Assembly: GCA_016735355.1 (NCBI GenBank)
Contig: JAERRQ010000263.1
Location: forward strand, 1-9,195
Reading direction: 5' to 3'
Origin: Desulfobacterales bacterium
Lineage (GTDB): Bacteria > Desulfobacterota > Desulfobacteria > Desulfobacterales > BuS5
DNA length: 9,195 nucleotides
Part shown: positions 1 to 6,825 of the stretch, piece by piece
How positions within the stretch are numbered: the first letter of the stretch is position 1
How the letters are laid out: each line of letters opens with the position of its first letter
The notes under the pieces: model-generated
The model's input: the letters and a program-made list of their open reading frames with translations, nothing else
Told to the model about the DNA's origin: nothing
Databases searched by the model: none
Made by a program: the position numbers and the translations under genes

Positions 1-14
1 ATAGATATTGTCAT
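1..14 (-). CDS. 5' end of an unidentified gene, cut by window edge
   Basis: Only four codons and two bases are inside the window; the peptide begins M-T-I-S. The call rests on the signal in front of it: on the minus strand a perfect AGGAGG (20-25) sits five bases before the ATG at 14-12, the best ribosome site in the left part of the window. It lies 68 bases after the stop codon of the acyl-CoA synthetase/acetyltransferase on the same strand, with no terminator hairpin between, so it is probably the next gene of that operon. The product cannot be named from four residues. Confidence 0.7.
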
Positions 15-82
15 AATTTCCTCCTTTTACTAAATTGCTTTTTGAAATTATTTTAGATTTATCACGGATTAGTTATGAAAAT

Positions 83-2764
83 TTATAATTTAGCCTTCCC
101 GAGTTCCAGGTTTAATTCATAAACACCGGCCTCCGGATTCTTTTTTATTGTAAAGCCGATTTTTTTGCTCAATGATAACATTTGGGTATTTTCATAAAGC
201 ACCATCCCCCAGACCGTTTCTATTCCATGTTCTTCGGCAATTGTCAGGCAGCGTTTGAGCAGTTCCGCTCCTATTCCTTTGCCCTGCCATGGGTCTCCCA
301 CCAGAACGGCAAATTCAGCCTGCTTGCGATTAATCTGGGTCATCACCCGGGCGACTCCCAGCATTATTTCACCGTCTTCCCTATCGCTGAGAGCTACAAG
401 AGCTATTTCTCTGTCATAGTCTATCTGGGTAAACCTTGCCAGCATGTTGTGAGGAAGGCGCTTCAGGTATCCAAAAAACCGATGGTATACACTCTGGGGA
501 GAAAGCGTATTAAAAAGATTTTCAAGCAGCGGAGCATCATCGGGTCTTATAGGTCTTATTAACAGCTCACCAAGCTTTGGATTCGTAATACTCTCCTCAT
601 GCTGATTGGGGTATGGACTTATAACCAGATGAAGCGGAGCCGGTATATCCGCAGGTTTCAAAATAACACGGGCATCAACAGCGCATATTTTTCCTTGTTT
701 AACAATAAGTGGATTTATATCAAGCTCCTCGATTTCGGCAATGTCTGTGACCATCTGTGATAAACGGATAAGGATTTCCTCAATAAGAACCAGATCAGCA
801 GGAGGACGTCTCCTGAAGCCTTGTAGAATGGAATAGACCTTGGTCTGTTCCATTAGCCTCCTGGCCAGCAGTCGGTTAAGGGGAGGTAGCGCAATGGCCA
901 TATCTTTAATTGCCTCTGTCAGGGTGCCCCCCATGCCGAAAAGGATAACCGGTCCGAAATCATGGTCTTTTTTTGCGCCCAGAATAAGTTCATAGTCCAC
1001 ATCGTTAATCATAGGCTGTATCGTCACCCCTTCAATTACGGCTTCAGGGTTGTACTGCTTTGCATTGCAAAGAATATTAGCAAACGAATCAATGGCTTCA
1101 CCCTTGTTTTTTATATTTAAATCTATACCCCCTGCATCTGTTTTATGGCTTATATCTTTTGAATTGATTTTAATAACAACAGGAAATCCGGTTGCTTCGG
1201 CTTTATCCGCAGCCTCTTTTGCGGATAAAGCTTTTATTGCGGGATTAACAGGAATTCCATATGCCTCGAGGAGCGATAGGGAGTCAATTTCAGTCAGATT
1301 AAATTCTCCGGCTCCTATTTTATTATTAACCAGTTCCTTCGCCTTTTTACGGTCAAATTCCAGTTTCTTGGGAAACTTGGATGGTATTTCCTGGAGTATT
1401 TCAATATTTCTCGCATATAGGTCAAGATCCATAAAGGCTCTTACCGCCCTCTCCGGCGTGTCAAAAGTCGGGATACCGGCTTTGTTAAAAATTTTTCGTC
1501 CGGCCTCAACAGAGCCCCCGCCTATCCATGACGTTATAACAGGAAATTTTTTTCCTCCAAGAAGACCGATAATTGATTCGGCAATATCTGCGGGATCAAC
1601 CTGAGCCACAGGAGAAAGCATTATTAACATGCCGTTGATCTCCCGGGCATTTAAGCATATCTCTACAACCTTATTATATCTTTCCGCTGCCGCATCACCT
1701 AAAATATCAATCGGGTTTCCGCAATTCCAGTATGATGGCAGGATTGCTTCGAGTTTCCGGGCGGTTTCCGGAAGTAAAGCGGCAGGTTCAATCCCGTAAT
1801 CAGCAAGGGCATCGGCGGCCATTACCCCGGGACCGCCGGCATTGGTAATCACAGCAAGGCCCGAACCCCTAGGCCTGGGTTGTTTGGCAAGCAATTCGGC
1901 GCAATCGAATAGTTCCTCAAAGGTTTTGACCCTTACAATACCGGCGCGTCTGAAGGCAGCATCATAAACAGTATCCTCTCCGGCCATGGACCCGGTATGC
2001 GATGCCGCGGCTTTTGCGCCGGCCTGGGTGCGTCCTGATTTGAGCGCAATAATCGGTTTAACCCGCGATACAGCGCGCGCAGCACTCATAAAATTTCTGA
2101 AACGGTGAAGGCCTTCAATATACATTACGATACTACTGACCTCAGGATCACCACCCAGGTAATCAATCATATCTCCAAAATCGACATCCAGCATTGAACC
2201 GAGGCTTATAAAATAGCTGAACCCAAACTGTTCCTTGATTGAAAGATCGAGTATTGAGGTACAGATAGCGCCGCTTTGGGAAATAAATGCCATCTTGCCT
2301 TTCAGAGGCATGTGACTTGCAAAGCTGGCATTCAAGGCCGCTTTACCGCAGACTATCCCGAGACAATTAGGGCCGATAACACGAAGCCCGCTATGTTTTA
2401 TCTCCTTTTTTATGGCGGCTTCTACTTCTTTGCCCCTGACCCCGGTTTCTTTCCCGCCAGCCGAAATAATAACAACCCCGCCTGCCTCCGAGTCTACGCA
2501 GCCCCTCACAATTTCCGGGGCTGTAATAATCGGGGTAGAAATTATAACAAGATCTATTGATGCTTTAATATCCTGAACCGATGGGTAGGCGGGATGCTTC
2601 CAGATTGTTTTATGCTTCGGATTGACCGGATAAACAGTTCCTGAAAATCTACTTTCAATTAAATTCCGCATTAGTGCATTTCCGATACTCCCCGGTCTCT
2701 CGCTGGCACCTACTACAGCAACGGATTTAGGTTGAAACATCCTGTTGATGTTCTCTACACCCAT
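83..2764 (-). CDS. ADP-forming acyl-CoA synthetase fused to GNAT acetyltransferase
   Basis: This 893-residue protein has the Pat/YfiQ-type layout. Residues about 8-135 form a CoA-binding Rossmann domain (VAVVGASERPGSIG). Residues about 150-455 are succinyl-CoA-synthetase-like ligase domains, with SHTGSMAG carrying His256. Residues about 490-705 are an ATP-grasp domain, with ISHKTDAGG carrying His540. Residues about 733-890 are a GNAT domain with the acetyl-CoA loop WQGKGIG (826-832) and a candidate catalytic Glu817 in AEFAV. The family either makes acetate or other acids plus ATP from acyl-CoA, ADP and phosphate, or acetylates lysines of proteins such as acetyl-CoA synthetase. Enterobacterial Pat has lost the ligase histidine, as I recall; here both phosphate-relay histidines are present, so ligase activity is plausible (inference). 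The start is supported by AAGGA nine bases before the ATG. It follows the CBS-ACT gene by 34 bases, probably in one operon. The protein is presumably cytosolic. Confidence 0.93.
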   Translation of the reverse strand: MGVENINRMFQPKSVAVVGASERPGSIGNALMRNLIESRFSGTVYPVNPKHKTIWKHPAYPSVQDIKASIDLVIISTPIITAPEIVRGCVDSEAGGVVIISAGGKETGVRGKEVEAAIKKEIKHSGLRVIGPNCLGIVCGKAALNASFASHMPLKGKMAFISQSGAICTSILDLSIKEQFGFSYFISLGSMLDVDFGDMIDYLGGDPEVSSIVMYIEGLHRFRNFMSAARAVSRVKPIIALKSGRTQAGAKAAASHTGSMAGEDTVYDAAFRRAGIVRVKTFEELFDCAELLAKQPRPRGSGLAVITNAGGPGVMAADALADYGIEPAALLPETARKLEAILPSYWNCGNPIDILGDAAAERYNKVVEICLNAREINGMLIMLSPVAQVDPADIAESIIGLLGGKKFPVITSWIGGGSVEAGRKIFNKAGIPTFDTPERAVRAFMDLDLYARNIEILQEIPSKFPKKLEFDRKKAKELVNNKIGAGEFNLTEIDSLSLLEAYGIPVNPAIKALSAKEAADKAEATGFPVVIKINSKDISHKTDAGGIDLNIKNKGEAIDSFANILCNAKQYNPEAVIEGVTIQPMINDVDYELILGAKKDHDFGPVILFGMGGTLTEAIKDMAIALPPLNRLLARRLMEQTKVYSILQGFRRRPPADLVLIEEILIRLSQMVTDIAEIEELDINPLIVKQGKICAVDARVILKPADIPAPLHLVISPYPNQHEESITNPKLGELLIRPIRPDDAPLLENLFNTLSPQSVYHRFFGYLKRLPHNMLARFTQIDYDREIALVALSDREDGEIMLGVARVMTQINRKQAEFAVLVGDPWQGKGIGAELLKRCLTIAEEHGIETVWGMVLYENTQMLSLSKKIGFTIKKNPEAGVYELNLELGKAKL

Positions 2765-2798
2765 ATTTTTCGTTCCTTAGGATTCGCTATAAAAAAGT

Positions 2799-3476
2799 CT
2801 AGTAAATAGTTCTTTCGTTAGCAGAATTATCCATCATATAAAGCAGAATGCTTTTTTCTTCCAAAATTTCTTTCAACCTCCGAAGGCTGGGGCCGTCAAT
2901 ATTATATGCAGTAATATAAATCCTTACATGGCCTTTCTTAGCCCGCTTAACGGATGTCATTACACTATTAAGGCGTCCCCCATGATCACGTACAAGGTCT
3001 GTTATTTCTTTTATACATCCGGAGAAGTTAACCTGATCAACGGCAAAACGAATTCCTTTATCTCCAGCACCTGTAAATGAAATCATTGCTCTAAAAATAT
3101 CCGTCTGGGTGATAAGGCCGAGCATCTCCTTTTCCTTATTAAGAACCGGCGCTCCCGATATCTTATTAACCAGGAATACCTCCGCTGCTTCTTGAATGGT
3201 ATAATCTAAGGGAATGGAAATAGGCTTCGCCGTCATAATTTCTGTAATTTTAATCATTGAAATTTCATCGCCCGGATCACGCGCCAGCTCTATATCAAGA
3301 TCATGCACAGATGTTTTTCTAAGATCTCTGTCTGTTACAACCCCTACCAGCAGGTCATTTTCCATAACAGGGAGTAAACGAATTTCATTTTTAAGCATCA
3401 AATCCACTGCATTCTGGACGGTAGCATGCGCATTAATTGTAAGCGGTTTTCTGTTCATCCAGTTTTTCACTAACAT
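2799..3476 (-). CDS. CBS-CBS-ACT domain protein (AcuB-like)
   Basis: The 225-residue protein begins MLVKNWMNRKP, the usual opening of this family. The first CBS motif spans about 1-57 (GVVTDRDLRK at 45-54), the second about 75-130 (GLITQTDIFR at 120-129), and an ACT-like domain about 140-217. CBS pairs bind adenine nucleotides such as AMP, ATP or SAM, and ACT domains bind small metabolites, so it is probably a cytosolic ligand sensor; it has no catalytic domain. A longer frame begins at an ATG at 3494, but on the minus strand GAGGGAG lies about six bases before the ATG at 3476, which fits ribosome loading there and makes the six extra residues untranslated leader. The next gene, the acyl-CoA synthetase/acetyltransferase, starts 34 bases after its stop, suggesting that it senses the energy or acyl-CoA state for that enzyme (inference). 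Similar proteins are annotated AcuB, but a role in acetoin use cannot be inferred. Confidence 0.9.
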   Translation of the reverse strand: MLVKNWMNRKPLTINAHATVQNAVDLMLKNEIRLLPVMENDLLVGVVTDRDLRKTSVHDLDIELARDPGDEISMIKITEIMTAKPISIPLDYTIQEAAEVFLVNKISGAPVLNKEKEMLGLITQTDIFRAMISFTGAGDKGIRFAVDQVNFSGCIKEITDLVRDHGGRLNSVMTSVKRAKKGHVRIYITAYNIDGPSLRRLKEILEEKSILLYMMDNSANERTIY

Positions 3477-3490
3477 GGTTGATTTCTCCC

Positions 3491-3504
3491 TCATAGTACT
3501 ATGA
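3491..3504. promoter_or_regulatory. 14-bp perfect palindrome before CBS-ACT gene
   Basis: TCATAGTACTATGA reads the same on both strands. It ends just before the ribosome site of the CBS-ACT gene, 15 to 28 bases before its ATG. It may be a repressor site for a dimeric protein. With no loop it would make a poor RNA hairpin, so a DNA operator is the likelier reading. No protein is known to bind it. Confidence 0.4.
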
Positions 3505-3529
3505 AATTTGGAAAATTTTTTTCATCTAT

Positions 3530-3567
3530 GATCGGGCATCAATGGAACGATCGGGCATCAATGGAAC
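3530..3567. repeat. Perfect 19-bp tandem duplication
   Basis: The unit GATCGGGCATCAATGGAAC occurs twice without a gap or mismatch (3530-3548 and 3549-3567). It lies in the leader between the sigma-54-like promoter and the start of the CBS-ACT gene. It could be a pair of binding sites one helical step and a half apart, a slippage duplication, or the end of a lost insertion sequence. A shorter relative, GATCGGGC followed by ATGG, occurs once more at 4872-4885. Confidence 0.9.
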
Positions 3568-3602
3568 AAGATAAAAAGAAATCTGAACTTATTATTGATA
3601 GC

Positions 3603-3618
3603 GCAAAAAAGATGCCAA
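3603..3618 (-). promoter_or_regulatory. Candidate sigma-54 (-24/-12) promoter
   Basis: Read on the minus strand the sequence is TTGGCATCTTTTTTGC. It has TTGGCA, then exactly ten bases between the invariant GG and GC, then TTGC, agreeing with the RpoN consensus TGGCACGnnnnTTGC at all invariant positions. Transcription would start near 3591 and give a leader of about 115 bases to the CBS-ACT gene, including the 19-bp tandem repeat and the 14-bp palindrome. Sigma-54 promoters need an enhancer-binding activator, which is not encoded in this window. Confidence 0.5.
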
Positions 3619-3762
3619 AACCTTCCCAAACATTTTTAATAAATTAACTATTTAAAATGACTTACTATTTACCGAACAAATCTTTCTATTGAATTAACAA
3701 TCAGAAAATAATGTGTCGATTTTTTTTACAAGATGTAAACAAATATGTAATTTATATAAAAC

Positions 3763-4611
3763 TTATCTTTTAAGAACAGCAAGAATAAGCTTTTGATCAT
3801 CCTGCAGCCCGTCCTCAGTGGTCAGTATGGCATCTTCCAGACTTTTCCGGCAGAGATGCGGCTTTATTGGGGGACGTTCCTTCAGAAAGAGTTTCAACAA
3901 ACGGATCACCTTTCCAAGGCTGGATCCATACAGCTCAATTACTTTTGCAACTGAAACATGTTTTGAGGGATCAGCAAGCCAGCAGTCATAATCAGTAGCA
4001 ATGACAATGGAAGCATAACATATTTGGGCTTCCCTGGCCAAAAATGCTTCGGGTAAATTAGTCATACCCACAATATCGCAAGACGCGGCATTTCTTAAAA
4101 AATTACTCTCCGCCACAGTACCCAGCCGCGGGCCCTCCACACAGGCATAAACCACCCCTGTATGAACCGTCTCTTGCATTTTTTCGCCGGCGTTTTTAAT
4201 CGCATCCGTCAATACCGGGCAGGCCGGCTCTGCCGTGGAAACATGCGCGGACATGCCGTTGCCGAAAAAACTCGCCTTTCGAATACCCTTGGTCATATCA
4301 AAATACTGACCCGGAACCGAGAAATCTCCTGGCTCAATCTCTCTGCGCAGACTCCCTGCGGCGGAGATGCTTATAATTTGTGTCACGCCGGCTAATTTTA
4401 ATGCAAATATATTTGCGCGGTAATTTATTTCTGAAGGCAGAAACTGATGGCTCTCACCGTGGCGGGGCAAAAAAAATACTTTTTCACCATCCAGTTCTCC
4501 GGTTACCATGGCACCGGACGGCGCTCCGAAAGGCGTGTCTACAAGCTCTTTTTTTATTATCTTAAGATCTCTAATATTATAAAGACCTGTTCCCCCTATT
4601 ATACCAAGCAC
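3763..4611 (-). CDS. mtnP: S-methyl-5'-thioadenosine phosphorylase
   Basis: This 282-residue enzyme cleaves methylthioadenosine, a by-product of polyamine and SAM-dependent reactions, to adenine and methylthioribose-1-phosphate, the first step of methionine and adenine salvage. The PNP/MTAP family-2 fold shows GGTG with Thr8, RHG at 50-52 (phosphate), SAAGS at 83-87, EGPRL at 159-163, GMTNLPE at 182-188, and ATDYDCW ending at 211. The two aspartates of DYD (207 and 209) are the mark of adenine-type substrates, arguing against guanosine/inosine phosphorylase and against the methylthioinosine enzyme. Its length matches the family. It starts with GTG at 4611 after a modest GGGG at about six bases; the only upstream ATG nearby is out of frame. 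No other methionine-salvage gene is adjacent, and the next gene on its strand is 286 bases away, so it may be transcribed alone. Confidence 0.93.
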   Translation of the reverse strand: MLGIIGGTGLYNIRDLKIIKKELVDTPFGAPSGAMVTGELDGEKVFFLPRHGESHQFLPSEINYRANIFALKLAGVTQIISISAAGSLRREIEPGDFSVPGQYFDMTKGIRKASFFGNGMSAHVSTAEPACPVLTDAIKNAGEKMQETVHTGVVYACVEGPRLGTVAESNFLRNAASCDIVGMTNLPEAFLAREAQICYASIVIATDYDCWLADPSKHVSVAKVIELYGSSLGKVIRLLKLFLKERPPIKPHLCRKSLEDAILTTEDGLQDDQKLILAVLKR

Positions 4612-4624
4612 CGGAAACCCCGAA

Positions 4625-4636
4625 TAAACATGTTTA
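4625..4636. promoter_or_regulatory. 12-bp palindrome upstream of mtnP
   Basis: TAAACATGTTTA is a perfect 12-bp palindrome 14 to 25 bases before the GTG of mtnP. It is well placed for an operator or for masking the start region, but an AT-rich palindrome of this size can arise by chance. Confidence 0.25.
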
Positions 4637-4647
4637 ATAAAACCTAA

Positions 4648-4795
4648 ATTGAGCTATTAGCTGTTAGCAATTAGGCGTTAGCCTTGAAAAATCAAGGTAT
4701 TACATCAGTAAGAAATAACACCCAATGGGTGAAATTTTGTAATCGCAAAACATCTTGTAATCATTAAGCTAATAGCTAAAGGCTAACCGCTCAAT
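4648..4795. repeat. MITE-like element with inverted TTAGC heptamer ends
   Basis: The left end reads ATTGAGC followed by heptamers TATTAGC, TGTTAGC, AATTAGG and CGTTAGC. The right end, read on the other strand, gives ATTGAGC followed by GGTTAGC, CTTTAGC and TATTAGC. The ends are thus imperfect inverted repeats built from a 7-base unit. Inside are two perfect hairpins, CCTTGA/TCAAGG with a four-base loop (4682-4697) and CACCC/GGGTG with a three-base loop (4719-4731), and an 8-base direct repeat TTGTAATC (4737-4744, 4755-4762). It has no coding frame. The form suggests a short non-autonomous mobile or dispersed element sitting between the divergent mtnP and beta-CASP genes. Confidence 0.6.
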
Positions 4796-4814
4796 CCAGG
4801 TAAAAAAGACGACT

Positions 4815-4842
4815 CTGAAATAAATATAAATTTTAGTATAAT
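4815..4842 (+). promoter_or_regulatory. Candidate sigma-70 promoter (distal)
   Basis: CTGAAA (4815-4820) is separated by 16 bases from a perfect TATAAT (4837-4842). Transcription would start near 4849 and run toward the beta-CASP gene, through a 38-codon open frame at 4882-4998. The -35 box matches at only four of six bases. Confidence 0.3.
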
Positions 4843-5013
4843 ACCCTATAAGTGTTTTTTCAAGAATAATTGATCGGGCTTATGGCAAACCTTGCCCCGG
4901 AGTTTTCTGATAAAAAAACGGAAGCTAATAAATTTGTCGAAAATATGCTTATTCCAAAAAATAAATATCTTCTTTTTAGCAAAACAAACAATTTTTAGCC
5001 TGTATTTTTTAAT

Positions 5014-5042
5014 TTGACATTGATTTGAGTGGGGTTTAGAGT
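5014..5042 (+). promoter_or_regulatory. Candidate sigma-70 promoter of beta-CASP gene
   Basis: A perfect TTGACA (5014-5019) is followed after 17 bases by TAGAGT (5037-5042, four of six). The start point would fall near 5049, about 45 bases before the ATG. The 10-bp palindrome AGGTATACCT (5059-5068) would lie just downstream of the start point, where a repressor could act. Confidence 0.5.
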
Positions 5043-5094
5043 AATTATTAGCCTTTATAGGTATACCTTTGGATAATATAGGGGGTGCTAATAC

Positions 5095-6672
5095 ATGCAT
5101 GTTACGTTTTATGGTGCTGCAAGAGAAGTTACCGGTTCGATGCATCTTATTACTACTGAAACCGACCGGATATTACTTGATTGTGGTATGTTTCAGGGAC
5201 GTCGGAAGGAGACTGCCCAAAAGAACAATGTATTACCGTTCGACCCGAATATCATCAGAAACATCGTGCTTTCACACGCACACATAGATCACTCGGGCCG
5301 TATACCAATGCTCACAAACCGTAATTTTCACGGACAGGTTATTTGTACGCGTGCAACTGCAGACGCGTGCAAATATCTTCTGCTGGATTCCGCCCACATT
5401 CAGGAATCCGACGCTAATTATTTGAATTATAAAACCGTTAGGTCAACTTTGCAGGAGTTGAGGACAAGGCCTAAAGGGAACAATATATCGGCACGTACGA
5501 ATAAAAACATTCAAAAAATTTTGAAAACAGATCACAATAAACTGAACATAAGCAAGATTAACGAACTTATTGAAAAATATCATCTTAAATTCGTCGAACC
5601 CTTGTATTCCACCAGTGCCGCAGAACAATCCCTTGGCTTTTTCAACGGTTATCCTTACAAGAGTCCTATAACAATAGGGCATGATACAACATGCACCTTT
5701 TATGATGCGGGGCATATTCTGGGTTCCGCATTCTCCATGATAAAAATTCGAGAAAACGGCAGATTGTATAATATTTGTTATACAGGGGACATCGGGAGGT
5801 TTGGCTCGCCCATTATCAAAGACCCAACCCTGACTTTCCAGGAAGAAGACCGTGCTGTAGATTTGCTTATAATGGAAAGCACATACGGAAATCGTTTGCA
5901 TGAACCGGTGCAGGATCAAAAAAAACAGTTAAAAGATGTCATACTTGCCACATTTGAGCGGAAAGGAACGGTTATTATACCCTCTTTTGCCTTTGGCCGA
6001 ACCCAGGAGCTCTTATATGTGATACATGAACTATATGATGAAGGTGCGGTTCCCCATGTTCCAGTATACGTGGACAGCCCGCTTTCAATACAACTGACAA
6101 AAGTTTACGGCGAACATCCTGAAGTGTACGATAAAGAAACTAATAACATCTTTTTGAAGCATGGTGAAAATCCTTTTCTATTCAATCAGATCCATTTTAT
6201 CAGTTCAGTTGAAGAATCTATGGCGCTTATGCGGGAAGAGACCCCTCATATTGTTATATCATCTGCAGGAATGTGCGAAGCAGGAAGGATTTTACATCAT
6301 TTGCGTAACAAAATCCATAATCCAAGGCATACAATTCTTATAGTCGGCTATATGGCCAAGAATACCCTGGGCCGTCGTATTCTGGAACAAGGCAGGAAGT
6401 ATGAAAAATCAGGCAGACGTGGCAACCCGCCGCTGTTAAAATTTTTAAACAAGGTCTATCCATTAAAGGCACACATTGAAACTTTAGGAGGATTCAGCGC
6501 TCATGCCGATAAAAGTGAACTGATACGTTTTGTAACAAATTCAAATTTAAAAATAAAGAAAATAGCCGTTGTGCACGGCGAGGAAGACCAATCTCTTGCC
6601 TTTGCAAAGCAACTCGAAAATGAAGGTTTTACAGCCTTTGTTCCCCGTGCCGGAGATATGGCTTATGTTTAG
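5095..6672 (+). CDS. Metallo-beta-lactamase/beta-CASP RNA-processing-type protein
   Basis: This 525-residue protein belongs to the bacterial YSH1/CPSF73-like group, which includes RNA endo- and exonucleases. The zinc motif HAHIDHSG is at 61-68, a third histidine lies in DAGHILGSA (204-212, His207), and the bridging aspartate is in GDIGR (231-235). The beta-CASP part shows PSFAFGRTQE (296-305), DSPL (327-330), SSAGMCEAGR (389-398), GYMAKNTLGRR (418-428) and the C-terminal KAHIETLGGFSAHAD (458-472) and VHGE (493-496). All metal ligands appear intact, so an active cytosolic nuclease is expected; the RNA target is unknown. The gene is longer than the usual 450-470 residues because of a lysine- and asparagine-rich insertion at about 112-165, encoded by AT-rich DNA (15 of 60 bases G or C at 5521-5580). 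AGGGGG nine bases before the ATG fixes the start. It appears to be transcribed alone, divergent from mtnP. Confidence 0.92.
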   Translation: MHVTFYGAAREVTGSMHLITTETDRILLDCGMFQGRRKETAQKNNVLPFDPNIIRNIVLSHAHIDHSGRIPMLTNRNFHGQVICTRATADACKYLLLDSAHIQESDANYLNYKTVRSTLQELRTRPKGNNISARTNKNIQKILKTDHNKLNISKINELIEKYHLKFVEPLYSTSAAEQSLGFFNGYPYKSPITIGHDTTCTFYDAGHILGSAFSMIKIRENGRLYNICYTGDIGRFGSPIIKDPTLTFQEEDRAVDLLIMESTYGNRLHEPVQDQKKQLKDVILATFERKGTVIIPSFAFGRTQELLYVIHELYDEGAVPHVPVYVDSPLSIQLTKVYGEHPEVYDKETNNIFLKHGENPFLFNQIHFISSVEESMALMREETPHIVISSAGMCEAGRILHHLRNKIHNPRHTILIVGYMAKNTLGRRILEQGRKYEKSGRRGNPPLLKFLNKVYPLKAHIETLGGFSAHADKSELIRFVTNSNLKIKKIAVVHGEEDQSLAFAKQLENEGFTAFVPRAGDMAYV

Positions 6673-6727
6673 GGAACTTACAGAAAATAATCTATGCACC
6701 CTGCTTGCCTTTTTGTCCGTCTTTTAC

Positions 6728-6748
6728 CAAGAATGTTCTTGAGTTTTT
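6728..6748 (+). terminator. Weak hairpin terminator after beta-CASP gene
   Basis: CAAGAA and TTCTTG pair around a two-base centre (6728-6741), followed by AG and five T residues. It lies 55 bases after the beta-CASP stop codon. The stem is short and AT-rich, so termination may be partial. Confidence 0.35.
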
Positions 6749-6792
6749 GAAAAAGAAATTCCACAAAATTTAGCGTGATATTTGACTTTTGC

Positions 6793-6815
6793 CATAGCCA
6801 GCTCGACTATGTTTT
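6793..6815 (+). terminator. Second short hairpin between convergent genes
   Basis: CATAG and CTATG pair around a nine-base loop (6793-6811), followed by TTTT on the plus strand. It lies in the 153-base gap between the convergent beta-CASP and AI-2E genes. It could act as a backup terminator for the plus strand; on the minus strand it has no U tract, and no other terminator for the AI-2E gene is visible. Confidence 0.2.
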
Positions 6816-6825
6816 GGGACCTTCT

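Noticed and set aside
1050..1604. 184-codon plus-strand frame
   Set aside because: It is antisense to the ligase domains of the acyl-CoA synthetase/acetyltransferase; its translation has no recognisable motif.
3725..3739. Hairpin TTTACA/TGTAAA after mtnP as a terminator
   Set aside because: On the strand of mtnP the stem is followed by A residues, not U; the T run is on the wrong side for either useful direction.
4846..5145. 99-codon minus-strand frame
   Set aside because: It overlaps the beta-CASP start, its ribosome site and its promoter, has no ribosome site or family resemblance, and is AT-rich with a lysine/phenylalanine bias typical of chance frames.
5443..5919. 158-codon minus-strand frame
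   Set aside because: It lies wholly opposite the beta-CASP gene, whose conserved motifs run through the region; this is an antisense shadow.
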